Positions 1 through 7,268 of a stretch of 31,888 nt of DNA are shown in pieces. The notes beneath the pieces were generated by a model that made no database searches, was not told where the DNA came from, and saw nothing but the letters and a program-made list of their open reading frames with translations. The position numbers and the translations under genes were made by a program. Position 1 is the first letter of the stretch. Each line of letters starts with the position of its first letter. The stretch is from DATJPR01 sp035506295 (GTDB lineage Bacteria > Bacteroidota > Ignavibacteria > UBA10030 > UBA6906): positions 1 to 31,888 of the forward strand of contig DATJPR010000042.1 of assembly GCA_035506295.1 (NCBI GenBank), in the 5' to 3' direction.

Positions 1-889
1 CGGCACCAATTCCGCAATCCGGAAAGCGACTGGCTATCTTGTCGACCAGCACCGCATAGTCCGCCGAGCGATAGCGGCGCCGCATCTGCCCTAGGATGCG
101 ATCGGAACCACTTTGCAGCGGTATGTGTAAGTGCTTACAGATAGGAGAATTATCTCCGATCAGATCAAGAATTTCGTCGGTAACAAGATTAGGTTCGATC
201 GAGCTGATCCGGATGCGTTCAAGTCCCCGCACGAGAATAAGCTCCCGGAGCAGCCCTGCAAGAGTTGAACCATTCTTCTTTCCGTAGTCTCCGACATTGA
301 CCCCGGTAAGCACGATCTCCTTGAATCCCTCATCAACCAGTCGCCGCGCGCGCTCTACAGCGTGCACCACGGATTCACTTCTGCTCCCACCCCTCGCCTT
401 CGGAATGGTGCAGAACGAGCATGTGTAATCGCAGCCGTCCTGGACTTTGAGAAACGCCCGCGTTCTGCAGCCGGCTTCTGTCGTCCACGCGGGGGTAAAC
501 GACTTCGCAGAATTCAGAGAGGAAACATGGGTCGAAACACAGGAGAGTTTCTTCATATCCCCTGCGAGGGTCAGAAGATCGAATTTCTCCTGCGTGCCGG
601 CGACAAGATCGACCCCCTCGATCGCGCCGACCTCCTCCGGAGCGAGCTGTGCATAGCAGCCGGTCACGATCACGTACGATCCCGGAGCCGCACGAAGTGC
701 CCGGCGTATCATCTGCCGGCATTCCTGGTTCGCTTTTGCCGTCACGCTGCAGGTGTTGATCACGTTCACGTCCGCCGCCGTCCCGAACGGGACGATCTCG
801 TAACCCTGGTCGAGGAACTGCTTCCCGATCGTCGAGGTTTCGGCGTAGTTCAGTTTGCAGCCTAATGTGTGAAGCGCAACGCGCGGCAT
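1..889 (-). CDS. mtaB: tRNA t6A37 methylthiotransferase MtaB (3' end cut by window)
   Basis: Radical-SAM methylthiotransferase that adds a methylthio group to N6-threonylcarbamoyladenosine at position 37 of ANN-decoding tRNAs. About 296 codons are visible; the C-terminus (rest of the radical-SAM barrel and the TRAM domain) lies beyond the left edge. The N-terminal UPF0004 domain carries three iron-sulfur cysteines at C11 (TLGCKLN), C47 (INTCSVT) and C78 (TGCYAQ). The radical-SAM CxxxCxxC motif is C153-C157-C160 (GCDYTCSFCTIP), followed by ARGGSRS. The TLGCK(L/V)N opening favours MtaB over MiaB (TYGCQMN) or RimO (TLGCPKN). There are two in-frame ATGs, at 895 and 889. I chose 889 because AGAGG then sits 6 nt upstream, whereas it touches the ATG at 895. 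It lies downstream of rpsA, separated by a terminator hairpin and a palindromic element whose end almost touches this ribosome-binding site. Confidence 0.93.
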   Translation of the reverse strand, partial: MPRVALHTLGCKLNYAETSTIGKQFLDQGYEIVPFGTAADVNVINTCSVTAKANQECRQMIRRALRAAPGSYVIVTGCYAQLAPEEVGAIEGVDLVAGTQEKFDLLTLAGDMKKLSCVSTHVSSLNSAKSFTPAWTTEAGCRTRAFLKVQDGCDYTCSFCTIPKARGGSRSESVVHAVERARRLVDEGFKEIVLTGVNVGDYGKKNGSTLAGLLRELILVRGLERIRISSIEPNLVTDEILDLIGDNSPICKHLHIPLQSGSDRILGQMRRRYRSADYAVLVDKIASRFPDCGIGA

Positions 890-901
890 CTGCATCCTCT
901 C

Positions 902-1015
902 GAACTCAACCCCCGTCCCCTTCTCTTATGAAGAGAAGGGGGGTGGGGGCGTGTGAATCCAAGCTTGGTGCAACCGTCCCTCTCTTCAGTAAGAGAGGGA
1001 CCATAGGGTGAGTTC
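902..1015. repeat. REPIN-like double-hairpin palindromic element
   Basis: A 114-bp intergenic unit bounded by terminal inverted repeats: GAACTCAACC at 902-911 and GGGTGAGTTC at 1006-1015, one mismatch. Inside are two perfect 11-bp hairpins: 917-927/931-941 with a 3-nt loop and 976-986/991-1001 with a 4-nt loop. The two half-units are similar to each other in opposite orientation: each reads GAACTCA-CCC, a short spacer, then a G/C-rich hairpin containing CTCTT...AAGAG. A 10-bp perfect palindrome, CCAAGCTTGG (959-968), lies near the centre. Two inverted hairpin units around a spacer is the layout of REPIN elements. No transposase is in the window, so the mobilising protein (if any) is elsewhere. 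It sits between rpsA and mtaB. Confidence 0.75.
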
Positions 1016-1054
1016 AAAAATAGCGACTGCCCCTTCGCGCGAACGAGGGGGCAG
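1016..1054 (-). terminator. Rho-independent terminator after rpsA
   Basis: On the minus strand a stem forms between CTGCCCC and GGGGCAG (1048-1054 with 1027-1033). It extends by three pairs past one mismatch, with a 6-nt loop, and is followed by TCGCTATTTTTG. It lies about 40 nt past the rpsA stop codon and just before the REPIN-like element, so it likely ends the cmk-ispH-rpsA transcript. Confidence 0.6.
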
Positions 1055-1094
1055 CCTGTGGTACTACCGACCGGGAAACCTCCCGCTCTCCTCT

Positions 1095-2903
1095 TCAGTT
1101 CTCCGTCGGGATCGAAGTATCGCCTGCAGGGGTCTGGCCGTGAATCGTGGCCGTCTCGCCAAGGGTCTGCACTTGCAATTTGTGCGCAGCCATGTAGTCC
1201 TGCACGATCTTCGATTCCTTCCCTTTCAGGAACTCCGCCGCGGAAAGGACGATCCGTTTCGAATCCTTGTCGAACTCCACGACCTTCAACGGCAAGTCAT
1301 CGCCGGCCTTGAACTTGTCAGCGATGTTCTTGACAGGAGTGGTCGAGAGCTGCGACACGGGCACGAAGCCCTCCACGCCGAGCGGTAGCTCGACGATGAC
1401 GCCTTTCTCGATAATGCGGACGATCTTCCCATCCACCTCCGTGCCGACCTTGAAGCGGTCGCCGAAGGTGTCCCAGGGATTTTCCTCGACCTGCTTGTGG
1501 CCGAGCGAAATCCTGCGCTGGTCCACGTCGACGCTGAGGATGACGACATCCAGCTCGTCGCCTTTCTTCACGATCTCACCGGGATGCCGCACTTTCTTCG
1601 TCCACGACAGGTCGGAAATGTGCACGAGGCCGTCCACGCCCTGCTCAAGCTCGACGAACACGCCGAAGTTGGTGAGGTTGCGGACAACACCGCGGTGGCG
1701 CGAACCCACGGGATACTTCTGCATCAGCGTGAGCCACGGATCCGGCTCGAGTTGCTTGATGCCGAGCGAAAGCTTTTTCGCATCCTTGTCGAGGCTCAGG
1801 ATCACCGCGTCCACCATCTGCCCCATCGAAACGACCTGGGACGGATGCTTGATATGCTGCGTCCAGCTCATCTCGGAAATGTGAATGAGCCCTTCGATCC
1901 CCTTCTCGATCTCGACGAACGCTCCGTAATCGGCGAGCGAGACCACCTTGCCGGTCACCTTCGTCCCGACCGGATATTTGTTCTCGATATTCTCCCACGG
2001 GTGCGGCTGCAGCTGTTTGTACCCGAGGGAAATTCTCCGCTTCTCCTGGTCGAAGTCGAGGACGACGACGTTGATCACCTGATCGAGCTTGACGATCTCA
2101 GACGGATGGTTGATGCGGCCCCAGGACAGGTCGGTGATATGCACCAGACCGTCCACCCCGCCCAGGTCGACGAACACGCCGAAATCGGTGATGGCCTTCA
2201 CGGTGCCTTCGAGGATCTGGCCCTTCTCGAGGCTCTTCAGAATCGCCTCGCGCTGACCCTTCATCTCCTCTTCCACGAGGACCTTGTGGCTGACGACGAC
2301 GTTTTCGGAGGGGTGGTTGATCTTCACGACCCGGAAATCCAGGGTGCGGCCGATGAAGGCATCGAAATCGCGGACAGGCCGCACATCGATCTGCGAGCCG
2401 GGGAGGAATGCATCGATGCCGAGGAGGTCCACCACGATGCCGCCCTTGATGCGGCGGACGCAACGTCCTTGCAGCACTTCACCCGTCTCGAACGCCTTGG
2501 TCACCCGTTCCCACACGCGCATGAAGTCGGCGCGCTTGCGCGAGAGCACAAGCTGGCCGTCTTTGTTTTCCACGCTCTCCAGGAACACCTCGATCTCATC
2601 CCCCACCTTCAGGTCATTCCTGTTGGTGAATTCCTGGAGGGAAACGACGCCTTCGCTTTTGAATCCGATATCGACGGAGACTTCCGAGTCTCCAATCGCA
2701 ACCACCCTGCCCCTGACGATCTCGCCCTCGCTGATCTTGCCGAGGGTGCGCTCGTAGAGCGCCTTCATCTCATTGTATTCGGATTCGTTATATTCGCGGT
2801 CGGCAATGGCTTCCACGCGCAATGCGCCCGAGAGTGCCGACTGCTTCTTGTGTGCAGGTGCAGCTGTTGCTGTACTGCTGACGTTGGTGTGTTCCTCAGC
2901 CAT
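1095..2903 (-). CDS. rpsA: 30S ribosomal protein S1
   Basis: Ribosomal protein S1 (602 residues) binds mRNA on the 30S subunit and helps load leaders that are structured or have weak Shine-Dalgarno sites. Six S1/OB repeats are visible, at about 59-121, 140-205, 226-296, 311-383, 398-470 and 485-555. Repeats 3-5 are the most regular, with FGVFVDL..GVDGLVHITDLSW-type cores. Repeats 1 and 2 are more diverged, as is normal for the ribosome-binding end of S1. The first 50 or so residues form a low-complexity lineage-specific leader. The ATG at 2903 has AGGAGG 4 nt upstream. It is the last gene of the classic cmk-ispH-rpsA cluster, with a 163-nt structured leader that could support S1 autoregulation (inference). 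Confidence 0.97.
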   Translation of the reverse strand: MAEEHTNVSSTATAAPAHKKQSALSGALRVEAIADREYNESEYNEMKALYERTLGKISEGEIVRGRVVAIGDSEVSVDIGFKSEGVVSLQEFTNRNDLKVGDEIEVFLESVENKDGQLVLSRKRADFMRVWERVTKAFETGEVLQGRCVRRIKGGIVVDLLGIDAFLPGSQIDVRPVRDFDAFIGRTLDFRVVKINHPSENVVVSHKVLVEEEMKGQREAILKSLEKGQILEGTVKAITDFGVFVDLGGVDGLVHITDLSWGRINHPSEIVKLDQVINVVVLDFDQEKRRISLGYKQLQPHPWENIENKYPVGTKVTGKVVSLADYGAFVEIEKGIEGLIHISEMSWTQHIKHPSQVVSMGQMVDAVILSLDKDAKKLSLGIKQLEPDPWLTLMQKYPVGSRHRGVVRNLTNFGVFVELEQGVDGLVHISDLSWTKKVRHPGEIVKKGDELDVVILSVDVDQRRISLGHKQVEENPWDTFGDRFKVGTEVDGKIVRIIEKGVIVELPLGVEGFVPVSQLSTTPVKNIADKFKAGDDLPLKVVEFDKDSKRIVLSAAEFLKGKESKIVQDYMAAHKLQVQTLGETATIHGQTPAGDTSIPTEN

Positions 2904-3066
2904 TCATCCTCCTCTTGTGTCACATACCATCCCGATGGTCGCCGGGACTCATCCACGATTCGTCCGCCCTTCCGCCGTCATCTCCGGTCGGACTGCAACG
3001 GTCATGGATGGAATCTTCTTGTGATAGTGAATGTGATTTGTGATGACGGAAAATTCTCTGTGCCGG
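2904..3066 (-). promoter_or_regulatory. rpsA leader with inverted repeats
   Basis: This spacer between ispH and rpsA contains an 8-bp inverted repeat, CCGTCATC (2975-2982) with GATGACGG (3042-3049). It also has a small hairpin, ACCATC-CC-GATGGT (2926-2939), 12 nt before the AGGAGG that serves rpsA. No TTG-N20-TAnnTT promoter was found here. In other bacteria S1 represses its own translation through a folded leader, so this is a candidate for such a site, but no specific homology is claimed. Confidence 0.35.
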
Positions 3067-3951
3067 TCACGGCCTGTCGTCCATCGCCTCGAGAGCCTCC
3101 CTCACCTTCTCCATCAGCCACTGCGGCGTGGAGGTGGCCCCGCTGATACCCACCGACGACGCGCCGCTCAACCACTCTTTGCGGACGTCCTCGACTCGTT
3201 CGATGAAGTGCGTCCTCGGGTTTTCGGACCGGCAAATTTCAAAAAGGACCTTCCCGTTTGACGACTCCTTCCCTGCGACGAACAACACCACATCGTTCGA
3301 CCGCGCAAATTCCCTGAGCCGCTTGTCACGCCCGGACACCTGTCCGCAGATCGTGTCTTTCGCGTGAAAGCTGATCGCGGACTCCTCAAAGGTGCCGACT
3401 TCAAATTCGTGGATCCGCTCCCGCAGGATGCGTGCGATCTCATAGAACGTCGGCTTGTCCATGGTGGTCTGGGAGAAGAGCACGGTCTTCCGCGCAACGT
3501 CGACCTTGTCCAGCTCCTCCACCGATCTCACGACCACCGCTTCGTTGTTGGTGTGGCCGACCAGCCCGATGACTTCCGCGTGGTCCTTCTTGCCGAAGAT
3601 GACCACCTGATACCCGTCATCGTAGAATTTCCTGATGCGCTCCTGCACTTTGGTCACCACAGGGCAGGTTGCATCGACAATCGTGATCCCGTGCTCTCTC
3701 GCGCGCGCATAGGTCGAGGGCGGCTCGCCGTGCGCCCGGATCAGGACGCGCTTTCCGCGAAGCCGTTCGAAGTCGGCGAGACCGACCACCTCCATCCCCT
3801 TCTCGCGCAAACGCTCGATCTCCTGCGGATTGTGGATGATCGGTCCCAGGGAATACAGCGGCTCTCCCGATCCCAATTCCTGTTCCGCAGCATCGATCGT
3901 CCGCACCACGCCCCAGCAAAATCCGGCGTTCCGGTCGACAGAAATCTTCAT
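3067..3951 (-). CDS. ispH: 4-hydroxy-3-methylbut-2-enyl diphosphate reductase
   Basis: IspH (LytB) catalyses the last step of the MEP isoprenoid pathway: reductive dehydroxylation of HMBPP to IPP and DMAPP by an oxygen-sensitive iron-sulfur cluster. At 294 residues it has the usual length of the short bacterial form. The three cluster cysteines are C12 (FCWGVVRT), C96 (DATCPVVTKV) and C202 (DTICGQV). The conserved substrate-pocket histidines H40, H74 (AHGEPP) and H124 are present, as are KESSNGKVL and the C-terminal GISGATSTPQW. The start codon overlaps the cmk stop in ATGA, so translation is probably coupled. The product supplies precursors for quinones and the undecaprenyl carrier. Confidence 0.96.
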   Translation of the reverse strand: MKISVDRNAGFCWGVVRTIDAAEQELGSGEPLYSLGPIIHNPQEIERLREKGMEVVGLADFERLRGKRVLIRAHGEPPSTYARAREHGITIVDATCPVVTKVQERIRKFYDDGYQVVIFGKKDHAEVIGLVGHTNNEAVVVRSVEELDKVDVARKTVLFSQTTMDKPTFYEIARILRERIHEFEVGTFEESAISFHAKDTICGQVSGRDKRLREFARSNDVVLFVAGKESSNGKVLFEICRSENPRTHFIERVEDVRKEWLSGASSVGISGATSTPQWLMEKVREALEAMDDRP

Positions 3952-4640
3952 TGCCTCCCCGTTCGCTCCAGTCGTTCTCTTGCCGTGTTCACGACCATCG
4001 TCACCTGCTCTTCAATCGTAAGGTCGGACGTATCGATCTCGATGGCGTCCGCCGCTTTGCGGAGAGGACTTTCGCTCCGGGTGGAATCGAGCTCGTCGCG
4101 TTCATGGATCGCTCTGGCGATCGCGTCGAGTTCCATCGTTATTCCCTGTGCCGCGAGGTCGGCCTGGCGCCTTCGGGCCCGTGCCTCGATACCGGCGATC
4201 ATAAAGAACTTAAGGTCTGCGTCCGGGAACACCACCGTTCCGATGTCGCGACCTTCGGCAACAATGTCTGATTGCTGCGCCGAACGACGTTGCTCGCGTA
4301 CCATCGCGGTCCGTACTTCGCGCAGCCGGCTCACCGCACTGACCGCTCGCGTCACCGCCTCCGCACGAATCTCCGTGCTCACTTCCACGCCATCGAGGAA
4401 CACGGCGAGAGTCCCACCGGGATTCCTCAACTCGATTGCCGTCCCCTCCATCATCGACCGTATGCCGTTCTCGTCATTCAGCGGAATCTTTTCCCGCAAC
4501 ACCTTCAACGTCACGGCCCGATACATTGCCCCGGTATCGAGGTGGAGAAAACCCAATTGTTCAGCCGATCTCTGCGCTGTTGTGCTTTTGCCGGAAGCTG
4601 CCGGACCATCGATGGCAATAACAAAATGACCGGAATGCAA
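3948..4640 (-). CDS. cmk: Cytidylate kinase
   Basis: Phosphorylates CMP and dCMP to the diphosphates with ATP (pyrimidine salvage and nucleotide pools). At 230 residues it is the normal bacterial length. The P-loop GPAASGKST is at residues 12-20, followed by LGFLHLDTGAMYRAVT. Later come EGRDIGTVVFPDADLKFFMIA and RARRRQADL, with ERDELDSTR in the lid/substrate region. The start is unusual: the frame opens only about 10 codons upstream, at a TAA, and has no ATG or GTG before the P-loop. TTG at 4640, with AAGGCGG just upstream, is therefore the only usual start. It is the first gene of the cmk-ispH-rpsA cluster, with its own promoter and a very short leader. Confidence 0.94.
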   Translation of the reverse strand: MHSGHFVIAIDGPAASGKSTTAQRSAEQLGFLHLDTGAMYRAVTLKVLREKIPLNDENGIRSMMEGTAIELRNPGGTLAVFLDGVEVSTEIRAEAVTRAVSAVSRLREVRTAMVREQRRSAQQSDIVAEGRDIGTVVFPDADLKFFMIAGIEARARRRQADLAAQGITMELDAIARAIHERDELDSTRSESPLRKAADAIEIDTSDLTIEEQVTMVVNTARERLERTGRQ

Positions 4641-4665
4641 TTCCGCCTTTTTCGAGAATGGAATA

Positions 4666-4696
4666 GTAATTTACCGCTTTTTTCTTCTCTTTGCAA
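4666..4696 (-). promoter_or_regulatory. cmk promoter, TTG-N20-TAnnTT type
   Basis: On the minus strand TTG (4694-4696) is followed after 20 nt by TAAATTAC (4666-4673). The same 20-nt spacing recurs at four other sites here. Transcription would start near 4660, giving a leader of about 20 nt before the TTG start codon. Confidence 0.5.
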
Positions 4697-4780
4697 TACA
4701 ATCCCCTGACCTGAGGGTTCCTTGCCGGCATCACAGCCGACTTCAGGCCACAAAATCGGCCCAAAAAAGCCACATCGGCG

Positions 4781-5317
4781 ATGCGCAAGCTCCATACCCG
4801 CGAAATCGAAGGCCAACGACAGACACCTTTGTCGCTTCCCCAGGCATCGCGCTTACCTGTCATCGCCCTTCTTGACAACGTACGGAGTCTGTACAACGTT
4901 GGCTCGATGTTCCGCACGGCGGACGGGACGCTTCTGGAGGGCATGTACCTGACGGGCTATACTCCCCGTCCTCCCCGAAAGGAAATCGACAAGACCGCTC
5001 TGGGCGCCACACATAGTCTTCCATGGGAGTATTTTGCGAACCCGATCGACGCCATCACGCGGGCGAAAGAGAGGGGTGCAGCGATTTGCATTCTGGAACA
5101 GACGACGAACAGCAGGCGCTACCACGAGGTTCGGAGGGAAGAATTCCCGATCTGTCTTGTCGTCGGGAACGAGCTCACAGGGGTGTCAGACGCCATCCTC
5201 GCCGAGGCGGACTTCGCCATCGACATCCCGATGTTCGGCATCAAACATTCGCTCAACGCTGCGGTTGCCTTCGGCGTGGCGGTCTTCGAACTGTCCAGGA
5301 TCTGGCGTTCGCCGTAG
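4781..5317 (+). CDS. SpoU/TrmH-family RNA 2'-O-methyltransferase
   Basis: A 178-residue SPOUT-fold RNA methyltransferase of the SpoU/TrmH group. It transfers methyl from SAM to a ribose 2'-OH in tRNA or rRNA. All three SpoU motifs are present. Motif 1 is NVRSLYNVGSMFRTAD (33-48), with the conserved Asn and Arg. Motif 2 is LVVGNELTGV (126-135), with the key Glu. Motif 3 is IPMFGIKHSLNAAVAFGVAVFE (149-170), reading SLNAAVA rather than the common SLNVSVA. There is no N-terminal L30e-like substrate-binding domain, so it is a minimal catalytic type, and the target base cannot be named. It diverges from cmk and ends only 18 bp from the convergent AlbA_2 gene. No strong Shine-Dalgarno site precedes the ATG. 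Confidence 0.88.
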   Translation: MRKLHTREIEGQRQTPLSLPQASRLPVIALLDNVRSLYNVGSMFRTADGTLLEGMYLTGYTPRPPRKEIDKTALGATHSLPWEYFANPIDAITRAKERGAAICILEQTTNSRRYHEVRREEFPICLVVGNELTGVSDAILAEADFAIDIPMFGIKHSLNAAVAFGVAVFELSRIWRSP

Positions 5318-5335
5318 CATCGGAACTGCGGTCGC

Positions 5336-5998
5336 CTACTGCGACAGATCGAAGGCAAGCGTGAAATACGGCGTGCGTTCCATGGTGTGGATCCTGATCA
5401 CGCCCGCCCGCACGAGGGTCGCCAGAATCCGAGACGCCCGCCGTTCGGAGATGTTCACCAGGCCGCAAAATTCCTTCGTTGTTATCCGTTCGTGACCGTC
5501 AAGGTACTCGAGCAGGAGCTTTTCGTTCCTGCCGATCTCCATGCGCAACGGGGGCGCATCGGGGCGTTCGTCCTTGAGGACTTTGACCACCTCCCTGCTC
5601 GCCAGGACCGTCTTGTCGTTGACCCGGATATACACGCGCGTACCCGGCTCGCCGTGGTCGCTCGGTCCGGCGTACTGGTGCGGTTTGTTATCGCTCTCCG
5701 CCACATAGGCGACGATGACGTCCGTCCCGTCGTAGGCCACGATGTCGATCTCAGGATCGATCGGCGGGGTGCAGAAGTCACGCCCTGCCTGCTGGATCAG
5801 ATCCACTTCGCTTTTTTCGCTTTCGACGCCCACCACCGTCCCGTCGTCGTCGACGCCGAAGAGTATGTGTCCTCCGTCGGTATTGGCAAAGGCAATCAAC
5901 GCCCGAGCGATTTTCTCCGGTGATGAAACCTTCCGCTTGAATTCAACCTCAAACCCTTCGCCCTGTTCAATCAGGCTGTCGACATCTTTGTAGTCCAT
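5336..5998 (-). CDS. AlbA_2 (Schlafen-like) domain protein with C-terminal helix-turn-helix
   Basis: This 220-residue protein has an N-terminal AlbA_2/Schlafen-AAA_4-type fold, spanning roughly residues 10-130. It opens with E-F-E-V-E-F-K-R and a following helix, then ALIAFANTDGGHILFGVDDDGTVVG and ends near TRVYIRVNDKTVLAS. These are the signature parts of this putative nucleic-acid-binding family. The last 70 residues look like a winged helix (TKEFCGLVNISERRASRILATLVRAGVIR). The combination suggests a DNA- or RNA-binding regulator, but the family function is unsettled. ATG 5998 begins 2 nt after the mtgA stop; a TTG at 6004 overlapping that stop is the alternative. It is the last gene of the relA-ruvX-mtgA operon. 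Confidence 0.8.
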   Translation of the reverse strand: MDYKDVDSLIEQGEGFEVEFKRKVSSPEKIARALIAFANTDGGHILFGVDDDGTVVGVESEKSEVDLIQQAGRDFCTPPIDPEIDIVAYDGTDVIVAYVAESDNKPHQYAGPSDHGEPGTRVYIRVNDKTVLASREVVKVLKDERPDAPPLRMEIGRNEKLLLEYLDGHERITTKEFCGLVNISERRASRILATLVRAGVIRIHTMERTPYFTLAFDLSQ

Positions 5999-6000
5999 GG

Positions 6001-6813
6001 TCAATGGCCTTCCGTTGCACTGGAATCCGTCATCCGCGTCGTATCCGGCGCTTCATCTGCTGAAATCGCTATCGAGTCGTCCTCCTCCGTTGTGAGTATG
6101 GGAATTCCTTTTCTTCGCGCGTCAAGCCGCCGTTCCACGATCGCGGAACGGCGCAAGACATATCGTGAATCGCCGTCGGGTCTGTGGCGCAACGGGCTCG
6201 GGATCACCGCCGCAAGGCGATACGCTTCGTCAGGCGTGAGATCGGCGGCGGACTTTTGAAAATATGTTCTTGCCGCCGACTCGATGCCGAAGATCCCGGG
6301 TCCCCACTCGATGTTGTTCAGGTAGAGCTCGAGGATACGGTCTTTCGAAAGATCGTGCTCCAGCAGCAGCGTGATGATCGCTTCCTTCACCTTCCTCACG
6401 GGGTCTTTCGAAGTGGAGAGGTAGAGATTCTTGGCAAGCTGCTGGGTGATCGTCGAAGCGCCACGTGCGAAGCGCCGCTCCGCGATGTCCCGCTCGAGCG
6501 ATTGTTGCACCTCGTACCAGTCGAAGCCGCTGTTCTCGTAAAACGTTCCATCCTCCGCCACCACCACGGCGTCCCGAACATACCCGGGGAGCTTGCCGAG
6601 GGGGATCCAGAGATGCATGGGACGGAGCTTCTTTCCGGCCTTCGCCGCCTCTTCCAACCGCTGCCGCATTATTGCGGTCTCGGCCGGATTGACGCGGGCC
6701 AACCGGCTCACGTCCAGCCAGGGGATCGAGAACAATTCGGCCACGACGACGACCGCGAGAAGAAGGCATAATGACTTCCAGGGGTGTCCCCGCACCCAAT
6801 GCAGGATGTTCAC
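6001..6813 (-). CDS. mtgA: Monofunctional peptidoglycan glycosyltransferase (GT51)
   Basis: Polymerises lipid II into glycan strands at the outer face of the inner membrane. There are 270 residues with one membrane anchor at about 13-30 and a GT51 domain at about 65-215. The catalytic Glu is E87 in EDGTFYENSGFD. RGASTITQQLAKNLYLS (117-133) and KVKEAIITLLLEHDLSKDRILELYLNNIEWG follow as in the family. The ED..F..H.G.D motif has Asn instead of the usual His at residue 94. No transpeptidase domain follows, so it is monofunctional. A Ser/Thr/Asp-rich tail of about 40 residues is extra. The start is GTG at 6813, overlapping the ruvX stop (GTGA), with AAGGAG 5 nt upstream. Confidence 0.92.
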   Translation of the reverse strand: MNILHWVRGHPWKSLCLLLAVVVVAELFSIPWLDVSRLARVNPAETAIMRQRLEEAAKAGKKLRPMHLWIPLGKLPGYVRDAVVVAEDGTFYENSGFDWYEVQQSLERDIAERRFARGASTITQQLAKNLYLSTSKDPVRKVKEAIITLLLEHDLSKDRILELYLNNIEWGPGIFGIESAARTYFQKSAADLTPDEAYRLAAVIPSPLRHRPDGDSRYVLRRSAIVERRLDARRKGIPILTTEEDDSIAISADEAPDTTRMTDSSATEGH

Positions 6814-7268
6814 GACACTCCTTCTTTTGCCGTTCCCCGGCTCCGCGCATTCTCCTCGAGGAATTCCTGGAGCAGAATCCGCGCAGCCATGGTATCGACC
6901 CGCCCTTGTTCGCGCCGCCGACGGACCCTCATGCCGCTCGTGCGCAGCACCTCCTGCGCCTTCACACTTGAATGACTTTCATCCCATGTTTGCACCGGGA
7001 TCCCGAGATTCCTCTGCAGCTCGCCGATGAATCCTTCGATTTCTTTCGCCATCGATCCTTTGCCGCCGTCCGGCGCATACGGGATGCCGACAACAATGAG
7101 GACCGGATGCAATTCGCGCACGACGTCGGTGAGCCGTTCCATGAGGTGATCATCGTGGGGGATCGCGGCGACCCCGCCTGCTACGACCCGCAAGGGATCG
7201 CTCACGGCAAGGCCCAGCCGTTTCGTGCCGTAGTCGATGCCCAGGACCCTGCCGGGGGGAGTCTTCAT
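6810..7268 (-). CDS. ruvX: Holliday-junction resolvase-like YqgF/RuvX
   Basis: An RNase H-fold nuclease family protein (YqgF/RuvX), linked in other bacteria to 16S rRNA 5'-end maturation and Holliday-junction resolution. It has 152 residues, close to the family size. Visible motifs are GIDYGTKRLGLAVSD (first acidic residue D12), VGIPYAPDGGKG, VQTWDESHSSVKAQE and the final VDTMAARILLQEFLE (last acidic residue). The start is the ATG at 7268 that overlaps the relA stop (ATGA). The same frame stays open upstream to 7661, but that extension is antisense-like arginine/proline-rich sequence inside relA and is not part of the protein. It is tightly coupled between relA/spoT and mtgA. Confidence 0.92.
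   Translation of the reverse strand: MKTPPGRVLGIDYGTKRLGLAVSDPLRVVAGGVAAIPHDDHLMERLTDVVRELHPVLIVVGIPYAPDGGKGSMAKEIEGFIGELQRNLGIPVQTWDESHSSVKAQEVLRTSGMRVRRRREQGRVDTMAARILLQEFLEENARSRGTAKEGVS

Noticed and set aside
1497..3146. Long plus-strand open frame opposite rpsA (549 codons); similar ones at 7334-9475, 10577-12238 and 14028-15896
   Set aside because: Each lies antisense to a clear housekeeping gene and has His/Asp/Arg/Leu-rich, domain-free sequence. They are by-products of the high GC content at third codon positions.
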